Shown here piece after piece: positions 54,176 to 62,737 of a DNA stretch of 64,000 nt. A program made the translations under genes and the position numbers. The first letter of the stretch is position 1, and the number at the start of each line of letters is the position of its first letter. The DNA is taken from assembly GCA_902826165.1 (NCBI GenBank), contig CADEDV010000002.1, positions 1-64,000 on the forward strand, written 5' to 3'. The DNA comes from an uncultured Bacteroidota bacterium. GTDB taxonomy: Bacteria > Bacteroidota > Bacteroidia > Chitinophagales > Chitinophagaceae. The notes beneath the pieces were generated by a model. That model was not told where the DNA came from, ran no database searches, and saw only the letters and a program-made list of their open reading frames with translations.

Positions 54176-54724
54176 TTATAAAGTGAGTGGTGGTCCCACC
54201 ACTTTCATATCATGTGCTGCATGTATCCTGTCGATCTCTTCGGGTGAAGGCCGCTCCGTAAATTTATTCATGATAAGAAAAAACTCCTCCATCTTTCCCG
54301 CAGGTTGCAAAAAATAGATCATTTTTCCTTTTTCACTTATTTGTATCCAGGTATGAGGAATATTGCGGGGAAGAAAAATGGTATCCCCTGCTAGCAGGTT
54401 TTTAGTCTCATCGCCAACAACAAAACGATATTCTCCTTCAGTGACCATAAAAATTTCATCCTGGTTAAAATGCACATGAAGAGCAGGGCCAACTTTTCCT
54501 AAACCGGTATACTCAAAAACGGATAACTGTCCATCGGTATCTTTTGATGATATCTTAAGGTCGTTCGGATGAACACCTAAGAATTTTACAACATCAGCAA
54601 ACCGGCTCTCGTTTTTTTTGATCACAAAGGGATTTTTGGAGGAAAGCTGACCGGCCCATTTCGCTAGGGCGGTAAAAGGTATTGCCACAATTGCGGAAAG
54701 TGTAATAAATTTTCTTCGTTGCAT
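54176..54724 (-). CDS. Exported cupin-domain protein
   Basis: The ATG at 54724 gives 182 residues beginning MQRRKFITLSAIVAIPFTALA, a twin-Arg or Sec-type signal. The cupin barrel lies around residues 70-150: LHVHFNQDEIFMVTEGEYRF has the metal-ligand pattern HxHxxxxE and IFLPRNIPHTWIQI the second His block. Such small cupins can be dioxygenases, isomerases or binding proteins; the substrate is unknown. Periplasmic location is inferred from the signal. Confidence 0.83.
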   Translation of the reverse strand: MQRRKFITLSAIVAIPFTALAKWAGQLSSKNPFVIKKNESRFADVVKFLGVHPNDLKISSKDTDGQLSVFEYTGLGKVGPALHVHFNQDEIFMVTEGEYRFVVGDETKNLLAGDTIFLPRNIPHTWIQISEKGKMIYFLQPAGKMEEFFLIMNKFTERPSPEEIDRIHAAHDMKVVGPPLTL

Positions 54725-54806
54725 GGTTTTCGTTTTTGTAACACAAATATGAACCATGCCGGGTAACGTTTACTGGTAAAAAAACGACATTCTTCAGGAA
54801 GTGAGC

Positions 54807-54848
54807 CTATAACCAAAATCCCCGGCTTGCCGGGGATTTTGGTTATAG
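54807..54848 (-). terminator. Very stable terminator after the thiolase gene (19-bp perfect stem)
   Basis: A perfect inverted repeat of 19 bp spans 54807-54825 and 54830-54848. The core is CCCCGG and CCGGGG around a CTTG loop, with AAAA/TTTT in the stem. The length is notable. Confidence 0.88.
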
Positions 54849-54862
54849 CTATTTTGAACCGA

Positions 54863-56041
54863 TTATATATTTTCAATGACCATCGCTGATGCGCCACCTC
54901 CGCCATTACAAATGCCGGCAGCACCATATTTAGCATTATTCGCTTTCAATACATTGATCAGGGTTACAATAATTCTTGCGCCACTGCATCCCAAAGGATG
55001 CCCTAACGAAACAGCACCGCCGTGTACATTCACTTTCGATGGATCCAGTTTCATACGTTTGCTGTTCTCAATACCTACTACTGCAAATGCTTCATTCAAT
55101 TCCCAGTAAGCTATATCTTCCATCTTCAATCCTGCCTTGGCTACTGCCTTCGGAACAGCTAATGAAGGTGTGGTGGTAAACCATTCCGGTGCCTGCTCTG
55201 CATCTGCATATCCGCTGATCTTTGCGATAGGTTTCAACCCCAGCTCTTCCGCTTTTTCTTTGCTCATTAATACTAAAGCAGCGGCTCCATCATTCATAGT
55301 AGATGCGTTGGCAGCAGTTACTGTTCCCTCCTTTTGAAAAGCAGGACTCAGTGTTGGTATTTTATCAAACTTTACATTGAAGGGTTCTTCGTCTTTTGCA
55401 AACACAACAGGATCGCCTTTTCGTTGTGGAATTTCTACCGGGACAACCTCATTGGCAAACAATCCTTTTTCCCAGGCCGCCTGTGACCGTTTATAGCTTT
55501 CAATAGCAAAAGCATCCTGGTCTTCGCGGCTGATACCACATTCTTTGGCACAAAGCTCGGCAGCATTACCCATCGCCTTGCCATCATATACATCCGTTAA
55601 TCCATCCTTTGCTAATCCATCCAGCAATGATGTATTACCATATTTATTTCCCCAGCGAACCCTATCGGCGTAAAAAGGAACATTGCTCATGCTTTCCATG
55701 CCGCCAGCTACTACAATATCTGCATCGCCCAGCATAATACTTTGTGCGGCTTGTGCAAGAGCTTTCATACCGCTGGCGCAAACTTTATTGACGGTGGTGC
55801 AATTCACTTCATTGGGTAAACCGGCAAACTTAGCTGCCTGCCTGGCCGGAGCCTGTCCAAGATTCGCCTGGATCACACAACCCATTAAAACATCCTGCAC
55901 CTGCTCTGGTTTGATACCTGCTTTCGCAACAGCCCCTTTAATGGCGATTGCTCCTAATTGCGTTGCAGTTAAGCTTTTCAGGCTGCCTCCGAAACTTCCC
56001 ATTGGCGTACGAACGGCTGAAATAATATAAACTTCTTTCAT
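54863..56041 (-). CDS. Acetyl-CoA C-acetyltransferase (thiolase)
   Basis: This 392-residue thiolase has the nucleophile Cys in NKVCASGMKALAQAAQ near residue 90, and the second His and Cys in HGGAVSLGHPLGCSGARI near residue 350. GMESMSN and AFAVVGIENS-like blocks also fit. It condenses or cleaves acetyl-CoA/acetoacetyl-CoA. It is cytosolic, with no fatty-acid oxidation genes adjacent. The next gene upstream on the same strand is a KAS III-like enzyme, separated by 95 bp. A synthesis role is as likely as degradation. Confidence 0.92.
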   Translation of the reverse strand: MKEVYIISAVRTPMGSFGGSLKSLTATQLGAIAIKGAVAKAGIKPEQVQDVLMGCVIQANLGQAPARQAAKFAGLPNEVNCTTVNKVCASGMKALAQAAQSIMLGDADIVVAGGMESMSNVPFYADRVRWGNKYGNTSLLDGLAKDGLTDVYDGKAMGNAAELCAKECGISREDQDAFAIESYKRSQAAWEKGLFANEVVPVEIPQRKGDPVVFAKDEEPFNVKFDKIPTLSPAFQKEGTVTAANASTMNDGAAALVLMSKEKAEELGLKPIAKISGYADAEQAPEWFTTTPSLAVPKAVAKAGLKMEDIAYWELNEAFAVVGIENSKRMKLDPSKVNVHGGAVSLGHPLGCSGARIIVTLINVLKANNAKYGAAGICNGGGGASAMVIENI

Positions 56042-56135
56042 ATGGATGATAAAATTGAGGCGTAAAGATAACGATTGTTAGTGTCAGGAGAACCTAACCT
56101 TGTGAATAGAGAAAAAACAGGCTGAAAAGAGCCTG

Positions 56136-57209
56136 TCAATACCTGTAACAAACAGCATTGATATTCATGCCGGCTCCGACGGAGGCAAAGAGGATCACAT
56201 CGCCCGGTGATAACTGGTGGTCGTCCACTTTCTGGTTACGGACAAGATCATACAGCGTCGGGATCGTGGCAACGGAACTATTACCCAACCAGTGAATACT
56301 CATCGGCATAATATGTTCAGGAGGCTTGCTGATGCCATAGAGCTGGTACATTCTTTTGATGATGCCTTCGTCCATTTTTTCATTTGCCTGGTGAATGAAG
56401 ACCTTCTTCAAATCTTTGATATCAACAGCACTTTTATCGAGGCAATCTTTCATCGCTGCAGGCACATATTTCATGGCATACTCATATACTTTGCGGCCTT
56501 TCATTTTGATATACCTTACCCGTGGATCACTTCCCGGATAATAAGACATCCCCATATTGATATAATCTACCTCTTCCAGTGAATGGGTTTGAGCACTTAC
56601 ACCCAGCATTCCCGGACCGCTATCACCCACTTCTTTATATTCCAATACAGCCGCACCAGCTCCGTCACTAAAGATCATGCTGTCACGGTCATACATATCG
56701 ATAACCCTGGATAAGGTCTCGGTTCCAATCACCAGTGCTTTTTTAGCAAGCCCTGCTTTAAAAAATGCATCGGCCTGTATCAAACCTTGTACCCAGCCGG
56801 GACAGCCAAAAAGAATATCGTAGGCGATACAGTTGGGATTACGGATACCAAGAAGGTGTTTAATATGGCTGGCCAGTGAAGGCACAGCATCCATTTGTAT
56901 AGTATGCTTGAGGACGTTCCCGAAATTATGGGCCACGATGATCTGATCTATTTCTTCAGGATCAGTCCCGCTGTTGATGAATGCATTTTTAGCGGCAATA
57001 CTCCCGATATCTGATGCAGTAAGATCATCGGTTGTGTAACGTCGTTCTTCAATACCCGTGATCTGTTTAAATTTCTCTACCACTACCTCAGGAGAAATCC
57101 CAAGGGGTTCTTGCAGATCTGAATAAAAAACATGGTTGGCAAAGTCGCGGTTGGATTGAACAGAAGGAGGAATATAGCAACCGGTACCGGTAATAACTGA
57201 ACGTAGCAT
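56136..57209 (-). CDS. Beta-ketoacyl-ACP synthase III-like enzyme
   Basis: From the ATG at 57209 there are 357 residues. The promoter box at 57237-57244 excludes the longer reading. Active-site residues are the Cys in FGCPGWVQG, His in FIHQANEKM and Asn in WLGNSSVATIP, as in FabH. The N-terminal VITGTGCYIPPS is typical. It may start fatty acid synthesis or make another beta-ketoacyl product; the substrate pocket cannot be judged. It is not in a fab operon. Followed by the thiolase gene. Confidence 0.88.
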   Translation of the reverse strand: MLRSVITGTGCYIPPSVQSNRDFANHVFYSDLQEPLGISPEVVVEKFKQITGIEERRYTTDDLTASDIGSIAAKNAFINSGTDPEEIDQIIVAHNFGNVLKHTIQMDAVPSLASHIKHLLGIRNPNCIAYDILFGCPGWVQGLIQADAFFKAGLAKKALVIGTETLSRVIDMYDRDSMIFSDGAGAAVLEYKEVGDSGPGMLGVSAQTHSLEEVDYINMGMSYYPGSDPRVRYIKMKGRKVYEYAMKYVPAAMKDCLDKSAVDIKDLKKVFIHQANEKMDEGIIKRMYQLYGISKPPEHIMPMSIHWLGNSSVATIPTLYDLVRNQKVDDHQLSPGDVILFASVGAGMNINAVCYRY

Positions 57210-57236
57210 AACTGACTGCTGATTTTTTTTACTGTA

Positions 57237-57244
57237 CAAATGTA
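57237..57244 (-). promoter_or_regulatory. -7 promoter element for the KAS III-like gene
   Basis: TACATTTG on the minus strand is an exact TAnnTTTG match, 27 nt before the ATG at 57209. Confidence 0.65.
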
Positions 57245-57247
57245 AAA

Positions 57248-57272
57248 ATCATCCCATCAGCCTGGGGATGAT
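57248..57272 (-). terminator. Terminator upstream of the KAS III-like gene
   Basis: ATCATCCC (57248-57255) pairs with GGGATGAT (57265-57272). In the minus direction a U-run follows. It should end transcription of the 57313-57705 gene just before the next promoter box. Confidence 0.8.
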
Positions 57273-57312
57273 ATTGGTTAGGAACAAAGACTGGTCCTTA
57301 TCCTTGTCATTT

Positions 57313-57705
57313 TCAGGCCACCCCTGTCTCAGCACTGATTGCCGTCTCATCTGTGGGTACTTCTTCAGTAGCCTCAGTCACTTCCGCTGTAGCCAGGTTC
57401 CTGATGGTCAACTGAGAACTGTTGTTCATAGAAAATTCGAGGTGCATCTGCTTCAGCATTTTGCGGGTCACCTCATCTTCCAGCAACACTGTGGCAAACT
57501 CTTTTGCAAAAGGCGTTTGTTTTACCATGATGCTAATCCTTCCTTTATCGATCAGCAAGGCATTAAAGCTGAATTTCACTTTTCGTCCACCGGCAGCCCT
57601 TGTAAAATCGGTATGATTCATATCCAATACCTGGTCGCCGTTAGCAGAACGTTTCAGCAGAATAATAATTACGGGGAGATATTTTTTCCAAACCTGGCTA
57701 AACAT
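57313..57705 (-). CDS. Conserved protein of unknown function
   Basis: This 130-residue protein starts with a basic segment and a hydrophobic stretch (YLPVIIILLKRSA), then alpha/beta sequence (FSFNALLIDKGRISIMVKQTP, KEFATVLLEDEVTRKMLKQM) and an acidic Thr/Glu-rich C-terminal tail (EVTEATEEVPTDETA). I do not recognise the family. It is cytosolic or membrane-associated. It lies 56 bp after another small unknown gene on the same strand and ends before a terminator and promoter. Confidence 0.55.
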   Translation of the reverse strand: MFSQVWKKYLPVIIILLKRSANGDQVLDMNHTDFTRAAGGRKVKFSFNALLIDKGRISIMVKQTPFAKEFATVLLEDEVTRKMLKQMHLEFSMNNSSQLTIRNLATAEVTEATEEVPTDETAISAETGVA

Positions 57706-57761
57706 ATATTATGAGTTTAAAAAACTAATCAGATTTCCAAAAGACGACGCTCAGGTATGCC

Positions 57762-58022
57762 TTACACTGCTTCCTTGTCTGAAAGACGGGTAAATGATAC
57801 GCCGTTGAAAACACGGGTAAGGTTGATGTCTTTTGTTTGTTTCCACTCATCCAGGTGGCTGTTGCTTACAATGCGCCAGAAATTCTTTGATTTCAATTCA
57901 TCATAATCCATGCCCTGCACAAAAAGACCGATCACGGTACTTCTTTCTTTGAAATGAATATTAACGGGGGCTCCTTTGCGGCCTTTGCCTTCTACAAATT
58001 TTTCGATAGTTTCTGTTGTCAT
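57762..58022 (-). CDS. Small conserved protein of unknown function
   Basis: This 86-residue charged protein (METTETIEKF-like start as MTTETIEKFVEGKGRKGAPV) contains NIHFKERSTVIGLFVQGMDY and KNFWRIVSNSHLDEW. No signal peptide or membrane helix is seen. It does not match a domain I know. The regular codon use and ATG start support a real gene. It is followed 56 bp downstream by the 130-residue unknown protein on the same strand. Confidence 0.55.
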   Translation of the reverse strand: MTTETIEKFVEGKGRKGAPVNIHFKERSTVIGLFVQGMDYDELKSKNFWRIVSNSHLDEWKQTKDINLTRVFNGVSFTRLSDKEAV

Positions 58023-58373
58023 ACTCTTTTATTATAGATAGATAAAATACGTCCGGTATAGCAGGATAAGGGCCACTTGAGAAAAAAGGCAGCTGTAAAG
58101 GAAGAATACAGGGAAAGAGAATGATTGTTCGCTTACAAGAGCTATATACTCAAATTACAGCGTAAAGGTACGCTTTATTTGGCTGGCAGCAGCGTTTATT
58201 TTTAACCATGCCGTGCCGGGAATAGCCTGGCGACAACTACCCCGCTTTTAGCCTCGATGTAAATAATTACTGGTCAACAGATAATCAGCCCGTTTACTGA
58301 GTAACATCAATAATATATGCCGGATGATTTTGTTTTTTTGTTTATCTTATATCATAAATTAAATACAGTATCA
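58023..58373. other. 351-bp gap without a recognised gene
   Basis: I see no coding frame or tRNA here. A small hairpin-forming segment occurs near 58162-58175 (GCGT/ACGC arms). The gap lies between two short unknown genes transcribed away from each other. Confidence 0.5.
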
Positions 58374-58625
58374 ATGGCAAATCCTCATCATCGTAAAAAG
58401 CACAAAGCTCATGTGCAGAATTTCAAACACAGTCATGATACAACAACAGGAGCTGGTAAAGCAGCCAAAAGAAAAGGTGCCAATATATTCGCTGTTGTTG
58501 GTGCCGTGTTGGGTTTGGCCATCAGCTATTTTATTGTACCCGGAGAGATCGTATGGATGATCACTGGTCTTACGATCGGTGCCGTGGCTGGTTATGTGGC
58601 CGGTAAGCAGATTGATAAAGGATAA
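58374..58625 (+). CDS. Small two-helix membrane protein
   Basis: The ATG at 58374 gives 83 residues (the upstream in-frame extension is not translated-looking). The N-terminal 40 residues are His/Lys-rich (NPHHRKKHKAHVQNFKHSH) and cytosolic. Two predicted membrane helices follow (AVVGAVLGLAISYFIV and MITGLTIGAVAGYVAG), ending in KQIDKG. Many small membrane proteins of this type are unannotated; function is unknown. The plus-strand gene faces the gamma-glutamyltransferase gene 8 bp away. Confidence 0.65.
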   Translation: MANPHHRKKHKAHVQNFKHSHDTTTGAGKAAKRKGANIFAVVGAVLGLAISYFIVPGEIVWMITGLTIGAVAGYVAGKQIDKG

Positions 58626-58633
58626 TATTTACT

Positions 58634-60517
58634 TTACCATCCGATACCATAATCTTCTCCATGATTGCTGCTGCCACCCCAGAAACTACCATGCTTCCAG
58701 TCAAAGTAAATGGCATTGATGGGTCCGCTTGTCCTGTCATCAAAACTTAAAGTATATCCCATCTTTTTTAGTTCGTTGCGGACTGCTTCAGGTGTTTTAT
58801 CCTGTATAAGAATACTGCCGGGTCTTGGTTTGCGGTTATCCATTTTCGTCCCCCCTAATGATAGCCACAACTGGTTACTGTTGATATTCGCTGCTTCAGC
58901 TGCCTGTTGCACATTCATTCCAAATTCAACAACATTCAAAAAGAACTGCAACAAATTCTGGTCTTGTGTATCACCGCCCTGTACAGCAAACGATAAAAAG
59001 GGTTTACCATCTTTCAGTGCCAGGGAAGGTGTTAATGTAACCCTGGGTCTTTTACCCGGAGCCACTACGTTAAACGGGTTCATACTTTCCTCCAATACAA
59101 AACTCTGCATCCGCTGGCTCATGCCTACACCTGTATTTCCGGCAATGCAGGCCGGTAACCAACCACCACTTGGTGTAATGGACACCACCCAACCTTCTTT
59201 ATCTGCGGCTTCCACACTGGTGGTACCTCTCCTCAAACGATCCATATAATCATTATCAATGGAAGCAACACCGCGGATATCATGTGCAGGTGCAAAATTC
59301 CGACCGGTCGTATCCAATTCATACCCCCTTTGTTTTAAAAGGTTAAGAAACGGATTTGTTTTCCCTTCAAACGGATAGGGATCCCCGGGGCCGATATCAG
59401 GATTATTCTTATCAAAACTGACCAGGGATGCTCTTTGCTTTGCATAGTCTTTACTCAATAAACCTTTCATGGGCTCTTCGGGAGCAAAAGCCGGATCACC
59501 ATAATAAAAATCCCTGTCAGCAAACGTAAGGTTCATTGCCTGGTAGAGTGTATGAATATATTTACTGCTGTTATAGCCCATACTTTTCAAATCGAAATTC
59601 TCCAATATGTTCAGCGACTGCAGCAGCACCGGGCCCTGGGTCCATTGCTGCAGCTTATACACATCAATACCCTTGTAGTTCGTATGCAATGGTTCTTCAA
59701 TAACCGGTTTCCATTTAGCAAGATCTTCCATGGTGATGAGGCCGCCCTGCTCCTGGCATCCCCTTACAAACTCTTTTGCAATATCACCTTTATAGAACCT
59801 GTCGTAAGCGGCCATGATCGCTTCCTTCCTGCTTTTCTTTTTCTTCAATGCTTCCTGTTCAGCTTCCACCATCTTAGTTAATGTTGCCAGCAAATCTTTT
59901 TGTATAAAAATCTCCCCCGCTTCGGGAGCTTCTCTTTTTTCGCCGGTATGCGGAAGAAATACTTTTTTACTATAGGGCCATTCTTTGATCCTCGCTTTAC
60001 CTCTCTCCATACTGTTGGCTGTTTGTGCTTCGATGGGATAGCCTGCAGCCAATTGCATAGCCGGAGCCAGCACTTCTTTCAAACTCATCGTTCCGTATTC
60101 TGCCAGCATTAAACAGATACCACCCGGCGTACTGGGTGTGGTAGCTGCCAACGGACCATATTCTGGGGGAAAATTATATCCTTTACTTTTAAAGAATTCA
60201 GGAGTCGCTCCTGTTGGTGCCACACCCATTGCATTGATAGCAATTACTTTTTTTGTTGTTGGATTATAGATCAGTGCCTGTGTCTCCCCTCCCCAACTAA
60301 GTACATCCCACATGGTGCAGGTGGCGGCCAGCATGGCACAAGCAGCATCAACCGCATTCCCCCCATTTTGAAAAACCATGGAGCCTGCAGTTGCTGCTAA
60401 AGGTTTACCTGTAATAGCCATCCAGTTCTTCCCATGCAGAACAGGTTTCTGTGTTTGCTGGGCAGAAGCGATTGTAACAACTGAACTTACCATCAACAGC
60501 AGGAATGAACGTTTCAT
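58634..60517 (-). CDS. ggt: Gamma-glutamyltransferase
   Basis: This 627-residue periplasmic N-terminal-nucleophile hydrolase cleaves gamma-glutamyl amides such as glutathione. The signal peptide ends near IASAQ. The self-cleavage and nucleophile Thr lies in RLRRGTTSVEAADKEG; the usual GTTH has SVE after the two Thr here. The C-terminal small subunit has GVGMSQRMQSF and the block NPFNVVAPGKRPRVTLTPS. Length is slightly above normal. No glutathione-use genes are nearby. Confidence 0.88.
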   Translation of the reverse strand: MKRSFLLLMVSSVVTIASAQQTQKPVLHGKNWMAITGKPLAATAGSMVFQNGGNAVDAACAMLAATCTMWDVLSWGGETQALIYNPTTKKVIAINAMGVAPTGATPEFFKSKGYNFPPEYGPLAATTPSTPGGICLMLAEYGTMSLKEVLAPAMQLAAGYPIEAQTANSMERGKARIKEWPYSKKVFLPHTGEKREAPEAGEIFIQKDLLATLTKMVEAEQEALKKKKSRKEAIMAAYDRFYKGDIAKEFVRGCQEQGGLITMEDLAKWKPVIEEPLHTNYKGIDVYKLQQWTQGPVLLQSLNILENFDLKSMGYNSSKYIHTLYQAMNLTFADRDFYYGDPAFAPEEPMKGLLSKDYAKQRASLVSFDKNNPDIGPGDPYPFEGKTNPFLNLLKQRGYELDTTGRNFAPAHDIRGVASIDNDYMDRLRRGTTSVEAADKEGWVVSITPSGGWLPACIAGNTGVGMSQRMQSFVLEESMNPFNVVAPGKRPRVTLTPSLALKDGKPFLSFAVQGGDTQDQNLLQFFLNVVEFGMNVQQAAEAANINSNQLWLSLGGTKMDNRKPRPGSILIQDKTPEAVRNELKKMGYTLSFDDRTSGPINAIYFDWKHGSFWGGSSNHGEDYGIGW

Positions 60518-60567
60518 AATGAAGTATTTTGTTATTTAAAGATAAGTTGATTTAGCATTAATATATT

Positions 60568-61050
60568 TCACAGCAGGCAGGCCATTATAACCTCATCAAT
60601 AAACCTGTTCTCACTTCTCAGGAAGGTATAATTGCGAAGCCTTCCCTCCTGCTGAAACCCGGCTCTATCATACAACCGGATGGCCTTTTCATTTATTACT
60701 GCGACGGTAAGTTCTATCCGGGCAAAACCCCTTTGGATGACTATTTCTTTGATCTCCTGCAACATATTACCGGCATATCCTTTGCCTGCCGATAATGGAT
60801 CAATAGCAAGGCCGCCCAGATAAACAATATGTGAATTCCTGTATTGTTGAGGTACCAGTTTAAACATTCCGACGGGAACCCCTTCCTGATCCTGATAAAC
60901 ATACAGGCATCCCTTTTCCTGTAGTTCAGTGAATACAGTCCTGAATTCTTCAACACTCATATGCTCATATAATAAAAAAGGATTGACTTGCGGATGCATA
61001 TATAAGCCGTAGAAAAAATCAAAGTCTGATTTATCAGCAGTCCTGATCAT
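60568..61050 (-). CDS. GNAT family N-acetyltransferase
   Basis: This 160-residue protein has the GNAT acetyl-CoA loop (IDPLSAGKGYAGNMLQEI) and a typical C-terminal end (VINEKAIRLYDRAGFQQEGRLRNYTF). The substrate is unknown. It is cytosolic. It is probably its own transcription unit, transcribed towards the gamma-glutamyltransferase. Confidence 0.9.
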   Translation of the reverse strand: MIRTADKSDFDFFYGLYMHPQVNPFLLYEHMSVEEFRTVFTELQEKGCLYVYQDQEGVPVGMFKLVPQQYRNSHIVYLGGLAIDPLSAGKGYAGNMLQEIKEIVIQRGFARIELTVAVINEKAIRLYDRAGFQQEGRLRNYTFLRSENRFIDEVIMACLL

Positions 61051-61132
61051 AATAAAATATTGATTACTGCAAAATACAAAAAGAGATAATGGCTATCACC
61101 GGTTACCTGTTTTATTAACCAAAGGCAAATGG

Positions 61133-61140
61133 TACATTTG
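61133..61140 (+). promoter_or_regulatory. -7 promoter element for the small secreted gene
   Basis: TACATTTG is an exact TAnnTTTG match 27 nt before the ATG at 61168; the box falls inside a longer in-frame reading, so that longer start is rejected. Confidence 0.6.
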
Positions 61141-61167
61141 CAACAGCAAATTCTCAATACTTACCAC

Positions 61168-61635
61168 ATGTCAAAACTCATTCTTCTTTGCCTGCTCCTG
61201 TTTCCCGGTTTTGTAAAAGGGCAACAGTATTTCGGCAAAACCCAACCACAGGTAAAAAAAGAACTACAGCAATACATTAAGAAAAATAAATCACTTGGGG
61301 CTACCCTGGAGCAGACCGACAGTACAATCCACTTGTCAGTACCCGGGCCTGCAAGCCAGCCAGCTGATTTTTATTACAACTTTGATAAATCTGGTAACTG
61401 TGTTTCGCAAAAAACAATAACCTACTGCGATTCCTGTTTCAGCAAATTTTTACAACCTCTTCTTCAACAGGAAAAATACAAGTGGAAAAAGATCAATGAG
61501 AACCAGTACATCTCCAGCTATTCCGAAGGCTTATTGATCGAACTGCCGGCTGAAGAAAACCAATACTGGTTTTTATTGATGAAGCTTAGCTGGACCAAAG
61601 AATTATATAAACTGCTTACTGGAAGGGATGAGTGA
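61168..61635 (+). CDS. Secreted protein of unknown function
   Basis: The ATG at 61168 gives 155 residues. There is a signal peptide (MSKLILLCLLLFPGFVKG) followed by Lys/Gln-rich sequence with conserved-looking strands (STIHLSVPGPASQPADFYYNF) and two Cys (TYCDSCFSKF). No family recognised. It is followed 44 bp later by a membrane-protein gene on the same strand, possibly in one operon. Confidence 0.6.
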   Translation: MSKLILLCLLLFPGFVKGQQYFGKTQPQVKKELQQYIKKNKSLGATLEQTDSTIHLSVPGPASQPADFYYNFDKSGNCVSQKTITYCDSCFSKFLQPLLQQEKYKWKKINENQYISSYSEGLLIELPAEENQYWFLLMKLSWTKELYKLLTGRDE

Positions 61636-61679
61636 TGCAGCATAATCCTTAAAAGCCGGGTCTGCAACAAAAACTGTTT

Positions 61680-62144
61680 ATGAAACCATCCCTGGTGCGA
61701 ACAATTCTAACCGCCGGTTTAATTGCCGGCTTTCTTGATATTACAGAAGCCTGTATCCAGTTTTATAGTAACACAGGGAAAGGACCGGCCCCGGTTCTTA
61801 AATTCGTTGCCAGTGGTGTATTCGGTAAAAAGGCCTTTGCAGGCGGGAATGAAATGCTGGCCTGGGGACTGCTCTTTCATTTCCTGATCGCTGTTGGGTT
61901 TGCAGTATTATATGCGCTGTTGTTCCGTCAATATAGTTTTATAAGAAAGAACAGCATCGTTTCGGGAATCTTGTATGGAATAATTGCCTGGTCGGTCATG
62001 AACCTGCTGGTAGTGCCATTCAGCCATGTACCTGCACAGACCTTTGTGTTGAAGAAAGCCATCATCAGTTTACTGATCATTATTTTCATGATCGGTTTGC
62101 CCATCGCATTGATCACCCAAAAAATGGAGAGAGTAAAACAGTAA
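61680..62144 (+). CDS. YagU/DUF1440-like four-helix membrane protein
   Basis: This 154-residue protein has four predicted membrane helices (TILTAGLIAGFLDITEACIQ, LLFHFLIAVGFAVLYALLF, SGILYGIIAWSVMNLLVV, AIISLLIIIFMIGLPIALI). The pattern resembles YagU-type (DUF1440) membrane proteins, which are linked to acid tolerance in E. coli, but identification by eye is weak. It ends 2 bp before the convergent CBS gene. Confidence 0.55.
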   Translation: MKPSLVRTILTAGLIAGFLDITEACIQFYSNTGKGPAPVLKFVASGVFGKKAFAGGNEMLAWGLLFHFLIAVGFAVLYALLFRQYSFIRKNSIVSGILYGIIAWSVMNLLVVPFSHVPAQTFVLKKAIISLLIIIFMIGLPIALITQKMERVKQ

Positions 62145-62146
62145 TA

Positions 62147-62602
62147 TCAGAATACTTTACCGCCTTCGTCGTGGTCAATAAGTTTACCGGCAAGATCCTT
62201 ATCAAATACAAATTCCTTACTGGCGATAGCCTGCCGCAGCAAGTCATGGATAGTGATAACACCACGGAATTCTTTATCTTCAAATGCCAGCAGGTAACGG
62301 GCTTTATGAAGGTCCATCGTCAGCATACAATGTTCAGCAGTATCCGTCATTTGCACCATCGGCAGATAAATGGTCATCACTTCTTCCACTTTGGTATCCC
62401 GGCTGGAACGTCCTTTCAGAATTACATTACGGCTATAATCCCGTTCACAAAAAATACCCTTGTACACATTATTATCCTTCACCACCAGGTAACTCAGGTT
62501 GACTGAATTCAGCATGGTGAGTGCATCAATGACCAAAGCTCCCGGTTCAATCGTATTGTACACGGTAGGTTTTTTTTCCAGCATTTCCTTTACGGTAATC
62601 AT
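62147..62602 (-). CDS. CBS-domain pair protein
   Basis: This 151-residue protein is a tandem of two CBS motifs (residues 8-70 and 75-140) with the usual pattern DALTMLNSVNLSYLVVKDNN and GVITIHDLLRQAI. CBS pairs bind adenylate nucleotides and regulate other proteins. No catalytic domain is attached, so it may act in trans. The start is an ATG; no clear operator was seen. Confidence 0.9.
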   Translation of the reverse strand: MITVKEMLEKKPTVYNTIEPGALVIDALTMLNSVNLSYLVVKDNNVYKGIFCERDYSRNVILKGRSSRDTKVEEVMTIYLPMVQMTDTAEHCMLTMDLHKARYLLAFEDKEFRGVITIHDLLRQAIASKEFVFDKDLAGKLIDHDEGGKVF

Positions 62603-62737
62603 AGTGCAAACAGTTATGTATACAAGTTCGTGAATTACACCGAAAATATGTGGTGATAGTTGTCATATTTCCAGGTGATTTTTTAAGCTTCCCAACCTTT
62701 GGTACTTTCCTTTAATTTTACGGCATAACCAAAAAAT

